Shown piece by piece: positions 1-11,434 of a stretch of 64,000 nt of DNA. Within the stretch, counting starts at the first letter, position 1; every line of letters begins with the position of its first letter. The stretch covers positions 1,178,001 to 1,242,000 of the forward strand of contig RCTD01000016.1 in NCBI GenBank assembly GCA_014898415.1. Direction: 5' to 3'. Source of the stretch: Stromatinia cepivora. Its lineage: Eukaryota; Ascomycota; Leotiomycetes; Helotiales; Sclerotiniaceae. The translations under genes were made by a program, and so were the position numbers. The notes beneath the pieces are model-generated. The model was not told the origin of the DNA, ran no database searches, and was given only the letters and a program-made list of their open reading frames with translations.

Positions 1-676
1 CGGCTGGGCAGCGTAGAACCCTGGATAGGTAGGTAGGTAGGTAGGTAATTTGTAGTAGATTGAATAACAAATACAAAATATAAACATAAAAAGAACATAA
101 AAAGAACATAAAAAGTTCATCCTCGTAAAATGTCACTTATTTTATTTACATCTCTCTGTGTGAATAATTTCTTATCAATTCTACTGTATAGAAAGAAGTA
201 TTAGAAGAATCCAAATAATTCTTCATCAGCCTCAAAGATTTGGCAATGAAGTCATTATATTCATGTCATATTTGTTGTATAGAATGGCTGATGTCCTTTT
301 CAAATCCTAGGAAAATGGGCGCAGTCAAATGAACCGAGTGAGGCTCAGCAATATTTGATATATTATATATTTGATAGAACGAAGATTGTTCAATTCGGGA
401 ACTGCGGCAGAGAGATCAATAGTTAAATCATAAGAATGAAGAGAAACCAAATTAATTTGATATCATTGGTGTTTCTATAAAGGGTTGTTTAAATTTGATC
501 CATATTTTCGCTGCATGATGCATAAGAACAATTGGAAGGATGGAGGTGCATGTCAGCAAAGTTAATGCGATAATTTGTTTCGTATATTTTAAACCAAAAA
601 AAAAAAACAATCAAGTGATGTTTTAATAAACTTTAATATGTGGGAAATTTTATCAAAGAGATAAACTTTACTTACA
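1..676. other. Left-edge intergenic sequence
   Basis: No open frame with coding character was found on either strand. The stretch is moderately AT-rich, with the microsatellite at its start and an A-run near 597-608. It may be the downstream region of the possible minus-strand exon that ends at 677. Confidence 0.4.
27..47. repeat. AGGT tetranucleotide microsatellite
   Basis: About five consecutive copies of a 4-base AGGT-type unit occur at the left edge. It is a simple repeat with no coding context. Confidence 0.8.
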
Positions 677-869
677 ATCAAGCGCCAGTGAGTGCCTCCT
701 CGATGATATTCCAAGAATGAGTTTCGTTCAAAGTGTTGAAGAGTAGATCCACCAGATGCCATTTACCCATGTGTGATTGGAAAAAATTCAACATCTTGGC
801 AGTAACATAGATTTGTTTCACAATGTCACACGTTGCACATTTCAGATCAATGGTAGAGATGGATTGGCT
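677..869 (-). other. Possible 3'-terminal exon of an unrecognised minus-strand gene
   Basis: Read on the minus strand, this stretch has an open frame of about 60 codons ending in TGA at 677-679. It has a coding-like composition with two nearby cysteines (CATC) and a C-terminal segment reading NETHSWNIIEEALTGA. Just upstream on the minus strand lies a CACTAAT branch-point-like sequence followed by AG, so it could be the last exon of a spliced gene. A further open stretch (952-1158 minus, about 68 residues) could be an upstream exon, but no clean junction was found. No family is recognised. It could equally be chance or a decayed gene. Confidence 0.25.
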
Positions 870-2434
870 CTTGTCTTATTAGTGATGGATGGCTGGCTTG
901 TTACTTCTACCCGTCTACATTCATCATCTGCCAGACCTCTTACAAACCTCCCTAACTGTGCATAACATCACTCCCACACTCGCACACTCGCACACCATAA
1001 AAATCAAACTCTTCTTCAAGTCCCAACATGAAGTCAGGATCCCAATGAAAAGGAAATATCCACAATGGAGTGCAATCAAAAATTCCGCCGATCAGGTGCC
1101 CGAAGGCAACTGAACGATTCTCGTCGCCCCGATGTGCAATGGAGGACTCGTATCGCAACGTCGCTATGCTTGATCAGCGAAACGTTTCAACAAGGTAAGT
1201 ATAGGGAGGAAAGAAAAGAAAGAGGATGAGAGCCGAGGGAGGTCGTTCTTTTATATTCGTGGTCAAAGGATTTCGACGCTAGATGGGAAAACGTGGCAGC
1301 ATATATTGTTCCACCAACCAATATAATTCGGAGTGGACTTGTACGGATTGGGTATGAGATTAGGAGTTTGATTCCGCTTTTTGAAATTCTATTACGAATG
1401 TAAATCAAAATGGGCTCCATAAGGTTAAGTGTGTTCCGGTCGGAAGATTACCAAGATTCCGTATGTAGTGTCCTAAGGCTGATGATACCAACGGTCAATC
1501 AAAAAGGAGAGGTTGAAGTTCAAGGTTTCGTTTTTGTCAGTCACAACTCATGATCAACTGCGAGGATAAGTCTAGTAATTGTGCAGCCGGCATCCTCAAC
1601 ACAAGAACACGGCATTTGCTCTACATCGATGTTGTTTAGGAATTATGTTCGAGCTCGAGCGAGGTATATCTCGACTTTTTTGAGTCAGTTGGTAAGGCCC
1701 ACAAACTACTTCATCATTGCCAGTTCTCAATTGCGTAGGTTTCATTACAGGCGGGGACGCCGACCTGGCCTTACAAGGCTGATTGATGCTTTGAGATGTT
1801 ATAATTACCATCGCAATATGCTAATATTATTTGGGATATTGATTAGAATATTGTAGTATCTTCCCATTAGTCTCTAAATATCATGTAGATCTTTTGAAAT
1901 CCGATTGAACATTGGTGTCTCCTTTTGCAAAAGCAGAACGACCATAGGTCGATGCCTTCTCTGGAGTGGCATCGGCTCGTGAGGGAAAAAGGGGGGGGGA
2001 GGGGGAGATGTTAGATAGCTGCTTCCGTAAAAAAATTTCAAAACTTTGTTGGCAAAGGAAGATGCTGAAGGTTCGGAAGAATTCGTGATAAAACATACAT
2101 CAATTGATTAATATCTAACTTAACTTCCAAATGTACCGCGAAACAAAGCCAACAATATATGAACATGGCATTATCATATTTAACGCAATCAATTATACTG
2201 GTATTGATTTTATAAAAATCAACCTTCATCCTTCACCCTCCACCCTTCACCCCTCTCCCCTCAATTCTATCGGCGGCCCAAGCTCCTTCCCACCGAACTC
2301 ACTCAAAATCACAATCGCAATCGCGTCAATCTCAAGCTAGCCGACCACTTATCACTATCAAACGCGCCTCCCAATCTTAGCCTCGAATAAATCAATTCAA
2401 TCCAAAACTTTTCATCTTGTCGCAAACCCAAAAC
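870..2434. other. Intergenic region upstream of the PP4 regulatory subunit gene
   Basis: Only short open frames without recognisable domains occur here. A G-run lies near 1989-2000. Pyrimidine-rich sequence at about 2226-2300 is typical of a fungal promoter or 5' UTR upstream of the gene starting at 2435. Nothing else can be supported. Confidence 0.5.
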
Positions 2435-4088
2435 ATGGAAATCGACAATGATGAGGAAATATTGTGGACACTCGCACATGGTCAACCTATTGATTAGTAC
2501 GTTTTGCGCATTCTTATGGTCGCCGGGAATGTGGAGTATGATGGGTTAATACTGACTGACTGACACTTGGGTTGTAGCTCAACATGGCCGAGTTTACTTG
2601 AGAGGTTGATGATTAGATTGGAAAAGGTACGATTGCATCTCATTTACTTTTCCAAGATCCTATCTGATGCGCAGATAGCTAATTCAATACCAGATTGCCA
2701 TCACAGATTTCCAAATTCCAAAACTTCCAACATACGCCCGCCCCTCCTCTCCTTCACTCTCCCCCAAACAAGACAACAATAATGAAAACCCCTCTTCCGA
2801 CTCTCCACCTTCGTTAGAATCCCTCCCATCAATCTGCTACAAGCAACTTCTTGACATACAAAATACCTTGAACAAGACATTTCCAACTCAACCTCCTCAT
2901 ACAATTCAACGTCTCTCCGAGCTCCTCCTAAATCCTACCCAGCACCACCGCTCTCTTCCCTCTTACCTTCACGCCCTCGACCGCGTCATCCACGTCACAT
3001 CACCCATAACCGCATTTCCCCTTCCACCGGCCATCCCAGACCCAAGAGTTTCTTCCTCGGTCCTCAGCAATGGAACTCCCCCATCAGTCGGCCCTCTCAG
3101 CATTACCTGGAGCAATCCTACATCTGGAACCGCATCTGCGAATGGAGGACTGGGTAGCGATGAAGCATTGGGGGGCGCATTATTGACACCCATAAGTTGG
3201 TTAAATAAGCGCGAATCAAGCCTCACGCACAATGGCTCAAATGGTACGAGTTCTGGAGGCGCTTCGCCGCGTGGGGAAGTACGCACTGAGAGTACTGAAA
3301 CAATTGATGGACCAAATGGACCTGGTGGTGTTGAGACGGTTTCTGTATCCGTTAATGGAATTTCATCGGTTGGTTCCCATGTAATAATGTCATTACTCTC
3401 GTCATCCGTATCTAGTTCAGGAGAACAGGGGTTGAGAGCAGAAGGTGGAGTTACACAAGGAGAATTATTACGCCAGGAGCAGAAAGCCGGAGTGGTGCCA
3501 GCATCGCAGTTGAGGGTGATGCAGAGAGAACCCGATAGAGAAGATTGGATAGGGAGAATAGATGAAAATGGAATGGGAGAGGAGGATGAAATGCCACATG
3601 CGAGAGGTCCAGAGGAAATTGGAATGGAGGATATGGGGCCCCAGGAACGGGGAAAGGTACCGATGACTGGAGGTGGAATTGATGTTGAGGCTGCCGTGGG
3701 AAGAAGGCCGGATTACACGGAGGAGAAGGAAGTGGAAAAAAAGACGAAAAAAGAGGATGGTGAAGTGAGCGGAAAGTCGAATGAAGATGCAGATGGAGAT
3801 GCGGACATGAACGTTGAGGTGAAACATGAGGGTGGAGAATCAACTGCATTAAAAAGAGCGGCGGAAGACGATATTGGAAGTGAAGCTGGGGAAAAGAGAG
3901 TCAAAGAGGGGATGGATATTGAACCTAATCCTGGTTCTGCGATCAAACCAGACGCTGTCAAGGAAGAGGAAAAGGAGGTAATAAAAAAAGAGGAAGATAC
4001 CAAGATGGAAACAGATACGGAGACTGATACGAAAACGGAGGTTGTAGACGCAAATGAAAAGAAACAACCTGTCAAGGAGGAGATTTAG
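2435..4088 (+). CDS. PSY4: Protein phosphatase 4 core regulatory subunit R2 (Psy4/PPP4R2 family)
   Basis: Three exons are inferred: 2435-2496, 2578-2626 and 2694-4088, with GT-AG introns that keep frame and give 501 residues. The N-terminal third matches the PPP4R2 family: a conserved tryptophan followed by a helix ending RLMIRLEK (exon 2), then HTIQRLSELLLNPTQH at about residue 100, the family's most recognisable block. The rest is low-complexity and acidic, with a KRAAEDD...EKRVKEG segment resembling the nuclear-localisation stretch of PPP4R2. In other fungi and animals the subunit bridges the PP4 catalytic subunit and R3, and the complex reverses DNA-damage checkpoint phosphorylation. The acidic Glu/Lys-rich tail is long and poorly conserved by nature. 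The start is the first ATG, giving an acidic MEIDNDEE start. The gene is convergent with RMD5. Confidence 0.85.
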
Positions 4089-5081
4089 AGATATGTAGAA
4101 GAGGCATTAAGCCAGCCTTGAAAATATCACACACAGAGAGAGAGAGAACAATGGGGAGCAGGAACGTGAGATTAAGCGAGGGAGAACTCAGAGAAAGTGT
4201 GTGTGTGTAAAGAGAGAAGACCAAGGGCCTTGGGATACGAATGAATTGTTAGATACCAAGTTGATGATACTGTAGTTAGCTATTACCCAAAAGATGAATA
4301 TAATGGGCTGCTTATGAAATACCAAGTTTAGTATCTAAATATATTAGTGATGAAAGCTCATATTGCTCTACAATCTTTCTTTATATCTTGTGTATTTCTC
4401 TGGACATGATTCATACATAAGCTCGAAGCTCCCGATCAAATAGATGAGTCCAGTCGATATCACTTGGGTTGTCCACTCACACTCCTCGAGTATGTATTCC
4501 ACTCACATTCACTTTACTTCAAACTTCATTCTCACCTTCGCTTCACTGCCCTTCCATTCACATTTACCTCACCCTCTTCATCCATCCCATTCCCTTCACC
4601 ACTTAAAACAATCAGGAAACTTTTGTTGCACGTCTGATAATTAATCATCGTGATTTCTATTCAATTGATTTCGCAACAATTCCACTTCATTGTTCATTAG
4701 ATTCAACACTTTCGACGTATTTCTTCTTTCACTCCTTCTTCAGCCAGATTTTGTATTGACGCAGCCTTTTATATTGGGTGTGCATCTACTAATGTGATAT
4801 AATTCATTCATTCCAAAGTGGATGACATAGTCGATGCTAATGTATGGAGATCTCTCTCCGTTTTCATCGCTATTCCCATTGCTTGCACAGTCTGAAATGT
4901 AGACCTCGACCTCAACATATGTATGTGTGTGTCCCATATCCCATAAACGCCCCGTCCAATCCTGTAATGCTATATCCTAACCCAACACAGCCCATCCATC
5001 CATATTTAATCCAAGACATACGCCTGCCATAAAGCTCAGATACACATTCCCTTAATGCCCATGCGTAATTCCTGCGTTTCC
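4089..5081. other. Convergent intergenic region (3' UTRs of PSY4 and RMD5)
   Basis: It lies between two convergent genes. It carries a purine-rich GA run (about 4134-4150), a short GT run (about 4198-4208) and pyrimidine-rich sequence at 4480-4600. Short open frames here have no domain character. It probably contains both transcript ends. Confidence 0.5.
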
Positions 5082-6546
5082 CTACAAATAAATCTGCTTC
5101 GCATCCTTCGGTTGACTCTCATTCGGACAATACGGACACTTGAACCTCCCGCCCTTACTCAACCTATGCAAACTTTCCTTCGCAACCACATGACCACACG
5201 GCATCATCATCGGCGGATTCGTTTCACTCGTTTGTTCCTTACTCACCGGACAAACAAAAATCGGATGGAACATCATACTTCTGGGCAATGCGATCTCTAC
5301 CGGAAGTTCTGTTGCGGTCGTCCATTCTGTGCGTTTTTCTTTGACAATGGAAGCGAGTTTTATGAGGGTGGGAAGGGCGATGGCGCCGGCTGTGGCAGCG
5401 AGGTAAAGGGGGGATTCGGCAGAAAGGCCGAGAAGCGAACAGAATTCGCGTGTGAAAGAGTTGCAGACGTCAGACCATGAGGTGGAGGTATTGAAGGTTT
5501 GTTGATAGGGCGAGTTTTGGAGATTGGATTCGAAGACCATGGCTGTAATGAGTTGTTGGATTTCGCGGAGGAAACGGCTTTGAAATTGAGGAAAATAAAT
5601 GCGTGCGTAGCGGAGTGCGCCTGGTAGACCGTTGTTTTCGTCATCTGGAAGGCCATTCACATTTGGGCCTAGAAATAACCAAACGAATTGGAGTTTGTTA
5701 AGTTCGAATTCGAGATTACTACCTCGACTTTCTAGCTCCGTGCTGTTTTTTTGTGCCCACTCTATTGCTGGACGAAGGTTTTGTTGTTTGAGTTGGTGTA
5801 ATATATTATACATGGTCTCGAATTCACCTTGTAGTCCTTGTGATTCTTCAGCAGCGAAATCGCCCAAAGCATCTCCGTCTGATGCGAAAGTGTCGTCCCT
5901 CTGTGATGTGAATAAGTCTCCATTTGTTTCCCGCCTCGAGCTAATCTCTTGTAAATTTTGTGTTTCTTCGAAGAATGTTGAAGCTACGCTAAATTGTCCT
6001 TCGCGTAAGAGATGCATGGTGATAGCTCGATTTACGAGTTTTGGATAGCTTGCGAGAGCATCGATCTCGGTCGGTAATGTTTGTTTTGGGAGGTTCTGAA
6101 GAGATAATGGTCAGCTCAAGGCCATGTGTATCACTACAAGCATGCATCACTCACCGCGTTCAAGGCCTTGCCATAGGTAGTATGGGCTTTGTGGATCTTC
6201 TTGATATCATCATTAACTTTATCAAAACCATTCTTCAGCGGGTTTTGAAGTCGGGCTAAAGTTATGGAAACAGATTGAGGCTCTAGATGAAAAAAACTGT
6301 TCAGCGACTACCCACTGTAGTTAGAGCAAAACAGAGGTGGCAATAGGGACATTCAAAGCTTCCGTGTCTTCGTGTCACTATGTCCCGCCGCAGGCTTGCT
6401 TCTTTGGAGGTCAGAATTTATTTACCTGATTCAATAGAGTTTCTTGCTCTCTCAAGTTGCTGTATGATCTTATCCACATCCTCAATACTTTGATCAAAGC
6501 TGGAGTCCCTCTGTAGCTTAATAAGCTCCCTGTCAAGCACATCCAT
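5082..6546 (-). CDS. RMD5: GID/CTLH E3 ubiquitin ligase RING-like subunit (Rmd5/Gid2, RMND5 family)
   Basis: Three minus-strand exons are inferred: 6426-6546, 6155-6255 and 5082-6095. The phases fit and give 411 residues, close to yeast Rmd5 (421). The N-terminus is helical (MDVLDRELIKLQRD), followed by the family segment YPKLVNRAITMHLLREGQFS typical of the LisH/CTLH part. The C-terminus carries the degenerate RING of this family: FHPIFVCPVSKEQ, MPCGHVV and CPYCPNES. Rmd5 pairs with the other RING-like subunit Gid9/Fyv10 in the GID complex. In yeast this complex ubiquitinates gluconeogenic enzymes such as Fbp1 when glucose returns. The longest intron (6256-6425, 170 bp) is large for this window but has good borders. 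It is convergent with PSY4 and divergent from the STB6-like gene. Confidence 0.93.
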
Positions 6547-7316
6547 AGCTATTCACCCCGCCTTAAGATTCTGAATATAGGTATCAATGTATGTTCGCGA
6601 TCGCTGTCTTTATATACCGGATGGATGATGAGTTTGATGTTGGTATTGTATGTGTATGATGATGGGAAGGGTATATGTAAAATCAATAATGCCGCTCTGT
6701 TGTTAAACTCGCAGAATCGTAAATATTATTGATTGTCCTTAGTTTGTTGTAATACGATATGATATGATATGTTGACTTCATCGGGGCTTCATCGGTATTG
6801 ATACGGTTCCAGTTACAGGTTGAACCCCGGAAAATGATGAATTGTTAGGGGAGCCACAGGGGAGCTTGGTCCAATTATAGAAGGTGTTCAAGGATAATAA
6901 AGCCAAAAAAGAAACAAAGCCCCTAATGACCTTCCAAGGCCTTTCTCTCTCACTTACTCCGTACTTTGTACCAATCCAATCAGATCATATGCGCATGTGT
7001 GCAAACTTTCGAATGAATTAGAGAGCACACCATATAAAACAACTGTTGTATTTTGTTTTTAATGGAATTCAAAATTATGTGATACACCAATTTGAAACAT
7101 ATATTGATGTGAAGATCCCTTATTCCTTACTCCTTACTCCCTTTCCATTCAAAATTTATAAATATATGAATTCATGAAGAAGACATTGCAATGAAGGTTT
7201 TCCCTTTTATCCATCGACGTCACATCAAGGACCCCACAGCACAGCACAGGGCGCAAGAGCCTAGTGAACAAGGAAGGGAAGGGAATTAATAAGGACAGAG
7301 GCATAAAAGGAATAAT
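6547..7316. other. Divergent promoter region between RMD5 and the STB6-like gene
   Basis: This 770-bp stretch separates two divergently transcribed genes, so both promoters should lie here. No open frame with coding character was found. Several AT-rich stretches occur, but no specific factor site can be named with confidence. Confidence 0.6.
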
Positions 7317-10084
7317 ATGTCCTTTCGTTTTTCAATTCCTCATGCATATGATCTAAACATGAATAGAGAGGATCTTTTGACCCTTTCGAGGACGACTTCT
7401 CATTCTTATAAAAGTGGTTCAACCTCTCAAGCAAAACAGAATAATGGCAATAAATCAGAGAATGCGAAACAACCTTATGTATTCGCAGATCCAATTGCTT
7501 TCAGGCATGAGAACTCAACTCTTACTATTGAGTTCAGAATTCTTGACTAATCTTTTTGACTTTTAACAGATATCTAGAGGAGGACAACGCCACAGAAGTT
7601 ATAGAACGTCACGGAGAACTTAAAGGTTACGAAATTTATCTGGTCGAGCAATGGGCGTGTTCGAGGGTACATCCCACTTTCGTTATTACGACTTATACAG
7701 GGGATGCCAGCCATAAGATTCAAGTAGGGGTACTGGGGATTCCTGCAGATAAGGAGACATGGAATCCGAGACTTCGAGTCTACTTCAACGCCATTTCTCA
7801 ATATCATGCCAGATCTAAGGATACGCCATTGGGCACATTGATGGTTACAAATTTGAGCAGCTTTCCTTCTGGCCTCAATGTTATCCCGGTACCGAATGGA
7901 GATGTGAGGAAACATAGGGAAGATTTCATTGTCAACGAGAATTTGAAGAGGTTAGGATGTTCTGGTCGATCCGGCATGAGTCTTCAGACCCCGGCGGCTG
8001 CGACACAAGCCAAATTCTTTCAATTATACAAAACGAGCGATCGAATACCCCTATATGGTGCTGTCATCGAACTAGTAAAGCTTTGTCAAGTAGCACTAAT
8101 GATATTCGGGAAATTAGAACAGGAATACGCCGATGGTTGTCTTTGCGATGTTACGGAGAGAGCAATAAATGATTGGTGGACTGAAATTGGATCTGAATAC
8201 TACAACATCGAACCATCCGATGGAATTCTAGGTCCTACTACCGTGGCAGCACTCCTAGGACTACTCATGGGTGCTAGAAATCGGCTCAATTACTATGGAG
8301 CCCCGGTGGCTAAGGACGCTTTTGATGTTGTTAGTCTCAAGCGCGGTATAGCTTACTTTCAAAAATCCCAGAAAATGGAGCGTACTAGGAGGTTAGATAG
8401 ACACACTCTGCAGCGATTACATCAAGTCACTGCGAAAGGTGCCGCGGGAGATGGTTGGGCAGTTCCAAAAGCGGTGAAATCGACTCTTGCAGAAGTTAGT
8501 GGGAAAAGTGGTGAAATGGTTATGGGAATGGTTGGTCGTGATAAGTCTGGGATTGCCGACATTGAGACTTGGGATTTAGAGCGCTTCATAAGTCTGGTAC
8601 ATGGAGCAAGATCGAAATGGTTATGGTATGGAAAATCGAGACGGACAGGTGCCGATGATCATGGTAAATCAGAATCCGCGGCGGCTCACATGTCGTTCAC
8701 GAAGGATGACCATGGTGGATACATGTGGTCTCACAACAGAGCTGATTCAGTGCCGCCAGAGGATGATACAGATATTCGCAAAAAAGAGGTCTCCGATGAC
8801 ATATACTCCGCTCAGCCTCCAGGATCGGCCACGAGTATGTTGGAAACTTCGAATGACCGAGAATTCCAACTTCACAAAGCTGTGTTTAAAAAGGCTACTG
8901 GAAAGATGAGCGAGGCCAAGCAAGGTTTTGGACGAATTAAGGATGCTGTTGGCCTACGCGGCCATGCCAGTAAACATTCGAAAGACGAAAGTCGTGATTT
9001 GGATGAGAACGGTGGTTACTTTAGCCCGGGACATCTGACTACAACACCCTATGGGCCAAGCACACCATCTAGCCCAACAATTAACAAAGCATTTAGTTGG
9101 AAAATCAAACCAGGAGAATATGAAAATGCAATTCCAAAACCTAAAGACGTCATGACCGGATTAGCGCAAGCTGGGCTGCGTGAAAGGGGTAGCGAATCGC
9201 CTCCTGATAATTCCAAGACAAGCTTGCCAGGCCTCACTCTAAATCCAAGTACTTTACAATTGGAGGAAAGGAAGGCCACGGAAGCCGAAGAACAGTGGCA
9301 GGCACAGGCGCAAGAGATCCGGCGTGAACTTGTGGCAAAGGAGTCTTCAATTTCAGGCTCAATTTTCGGCGAAGGTGACCTTGAAGGCCCAGTTTTGGAG
9401 GCAGAACGTAGTGACAATCATAATTTTGTGGCAATACTTCATCGTCGACATAGTGTTTCCGATGTGTCTCACACGAGGAGACATCGCTGCGAAGATCGAA
9501 TACAGCGCCACGTGTCTTTTAGCGATGCTGAAGACGCTATTCTAACCTGGGAGCCTGTTGGTATTATTGACAAGTTTGATGAATCAGATGAGTGGCTTGC
9601 ATTACAAAATCATAAACTGCTCAACGAGGATTATAAACGAATATACGAGAAGATATTGGATCTCCAAAACAATCTATGCCCATGGGTACAACAGAGAATC
9701 GACGGAATCAACCTTTTAGAGGATCAAGCTGCTTTGGACCAAGAAAGATTTCAAGAACTACACATGCACCTGAGCGAAGAATACCAAGATCTAAGAAAGA
9801 ACACGCAAGACTTCCTCGGCGAAGAACGATCTCATGTTACAGAAACTCTCAAGGATATTGAAGTTCTTGGAGCTAAACTTGAGTACGAGCTTGATTCTCT
9901 CGTGTCAAAGGTACAGGACGTAGAGGATGGTGTATCTCAATTTGAAAGACAGGTAGATGATTTGGAAACACGGGCAGATGAACTAGAAAATATTTTTAGA
10001 AAAGAAAGTTGGGCTCATTGGATTGTTCGCTCTGTCACAGGAATTGGTACTGGCCCGAATATTGTGGCACCGAGGAGCCCTTGA
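7317..10084 (+). CDS. STB6-like protein (Stb2/Stb6 family N-terminal domain, coiled-coil C-terminus)
   Basis: Two exons (7317-7504, 7570-10084) give 900 residues. The N-terminal part carries the conserved block FADPIAFRYLEED, spanning the intron, then YEIYLVEQWACSRVHPTF and ITTYTGD, which I recognise from fungal STB6-like proteins. Yeast Stb2/Stb6 were found as Sin3 binders, so a link to transcriptional repression is inferred only by family. A mid-region near residues 210-300 (GILGPTTVAALLGLL, then a helical segment) resembles the peptidoglycan-binding-like fold annotated in this family. About residues 740-890 are strongly heptad-like (long coiled coil). The 65-bp intron appears to use a GC donor (CAG then GCATGA) with a normal TAACAG acceptor; no GT donor near 7504 restores the frame. 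The start ATG at 7317 is the first in frame. Confidence 0.8.
7505..7569 (+). other. Inferred GC-AG intron in the STB6-like gene
   Basis: The upstream exon ends ...TTTCAG, followed by GCATGA. The downstream exon begins after TTTTAACAG. Joining there makes the conserved FRYLEED block and restores frame between two otherwise separate open frames. Confidence 0.75.
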
Positions 10085-10416
10085 TTTTATATTACTTAGT
10101 CGACAACTCCATTCAGCAGGCGTTTTGGGAATACCCATCAAGCATTTATATTATTTGAGCATATGGATTGGAGTTTTGGGATTTGGGGGCAGTGGATATG
10201 AACGTCGTTTGTGCTGTCCTTATACCACATTTTAATGTACAATATCAACAGGAATGAGTTTTATCGTCACTCACTACTGTTTCTTCATGTCCTCAACGTC
10301 TTCCGAGTGATTCGTTTTATGCCTTTTCATCATCATGTCATCTCTGCATCATGTGCATACCCAAACGGGCCAATATTAAAACTGCCCTAAAGAAGCTTCC
10401 CTCCATCAAAATCAAT
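10085..10416. other. Convergent intergenic region between the STB6-like gene and TIM10
   Basis: These 332 bp hold the 3' ends of two convergent genes. No other feature is supported. Confidence 0.5.
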
Positions 10417-10925
10417 TTACATTCCAAATCCACCACCTCCAAACCCACCGCCACCAGCTCCTTTAGCTGCTGCCTCTGCTTGTAATAACTCGGAGATCTT
10501 CATCTGTACGTCAAAAAACTTGGCCGCACATCGATCAATGCAAACACCCTCGCCTTTGTTGAGTTCGCCCTCGCGGTATTCTTTAGGAATGCACTTCTTA
10601 ATGCAGGATTGACTGAGTCTGTGGAAACATGTCAGTATAGACTAGATGACATCAAGCTATTCATAGCTTCATGAATAATGACGCTCCGCTGGCTACTGCC
10701 GTGAGGGCAGACTATCTGGAAAAGAAATATATCTTCAACATTTTGAGCGCAGCAAGCTATGGGGTTTTCGGAGCTTGCCCCATTGGCAGTCTAATGTGCT
10801 CTTTCGAGTACAAATAGGAAAACATACTTGTTGAACATATCAGTAATAAGATCCATCTCTTGCTCAGCGGCGGCGATTTTCTCTTGCGAGGATGGCTGAG
10901 GACGACCCATTCCGAACATTGACAT
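10417..10925 (-). CDS. TIM10: Mitochondrial intermembrane-space chaperone Tim10
   Basis: Two minus-strand exons (10828-10925, 10417-10618) give 99 residues. The twin CX3C signature is exact: CIKKC, 16 residues, then CIDRC, as in small Tim proteins. The N-terminus [20 protein letters not shown] and the helix [14 protein letters not shown] match Tim10 better than Tim9, Tim8 or Tim13. Tim10 forms a hexamer with Tim9 that carries hydrophobic carrier precursors across the intermembrane space to TIM22. The four cysteines form two disulfides through the Mia40 pathway. The C-terminus is glycine/phenylalanine-rich ([12 protein letters not shown]), common in filamentous fungi. The 209-bp intron interrupts the helix just before the first CX3C. 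The gene is divergent from MSK1, another mitochondrial gene. Confidence 0.95.
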
Positions 10926-11434
10926 GATTGCGGTATTTTGTATATATGAGACTGGGCAATGTTTGATTGTATTCAAGTTGTAAAATATCAAATAGGTCTG
11001 GGCTTTCTTTTTGTTTGATACCTCGATCCAAGGTTTGTATGAACTTTGAATGGAAAGCTTCACTAGCGTCGGGAAAACATTATTCCGGAAGTAAATTATT
11101 TTTTGAAGATAAAACTCGAAGCTGAGCTTCCAACTATGAAATAACTTCTTCGTCAACAATAACACTCTCATACCACAATTGGTCTTGGAGAGTGTAATAA
11201 TTAATTGGTATGTATATGATATCTTCTTTCCTTCATTGCTTTATTATCTTTCCATGAGTTTATATGATGATTTCCATATAACATTAGAACCGTTGCGACT
11301 GACACCCTTCTTCGGGAGAGTGGTTGATCTCACATCGATCCGTTGTCTGAAAAAACTCACTATCTACATCTTTCATTGATTTAACATTGTTTTTCATTTA
11401 AGTGAAGCTAATTGAGTTGTATTAAGATTATAGG
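10926..11434. promoter_or_regulatory. Shared divergent promoter region of TIM10 and MSK1
   Basis: The 509 bp between the start codons of two genes for mitochondrial proteins must contain both promoters, so co-regulation is possible (inference). No specific motif is asserted. Confidence 0.5.

Noticed and set aside
3451..4075. Minus-strand frames of 72-132 codons opposite the PP4 regulatory subunit gene
   Set aside because: They are Ser/Phe/His-rich mirror images of the Glu/Lys-rich tail on the plus strand, with no independent features.
4444..4644. 66-codon plus-strand frame
   Set aside because: It lies in pyrimidine-rich convergent 3' sequence, has low-complexity His/Ser/Pro composition and no conservation cue.
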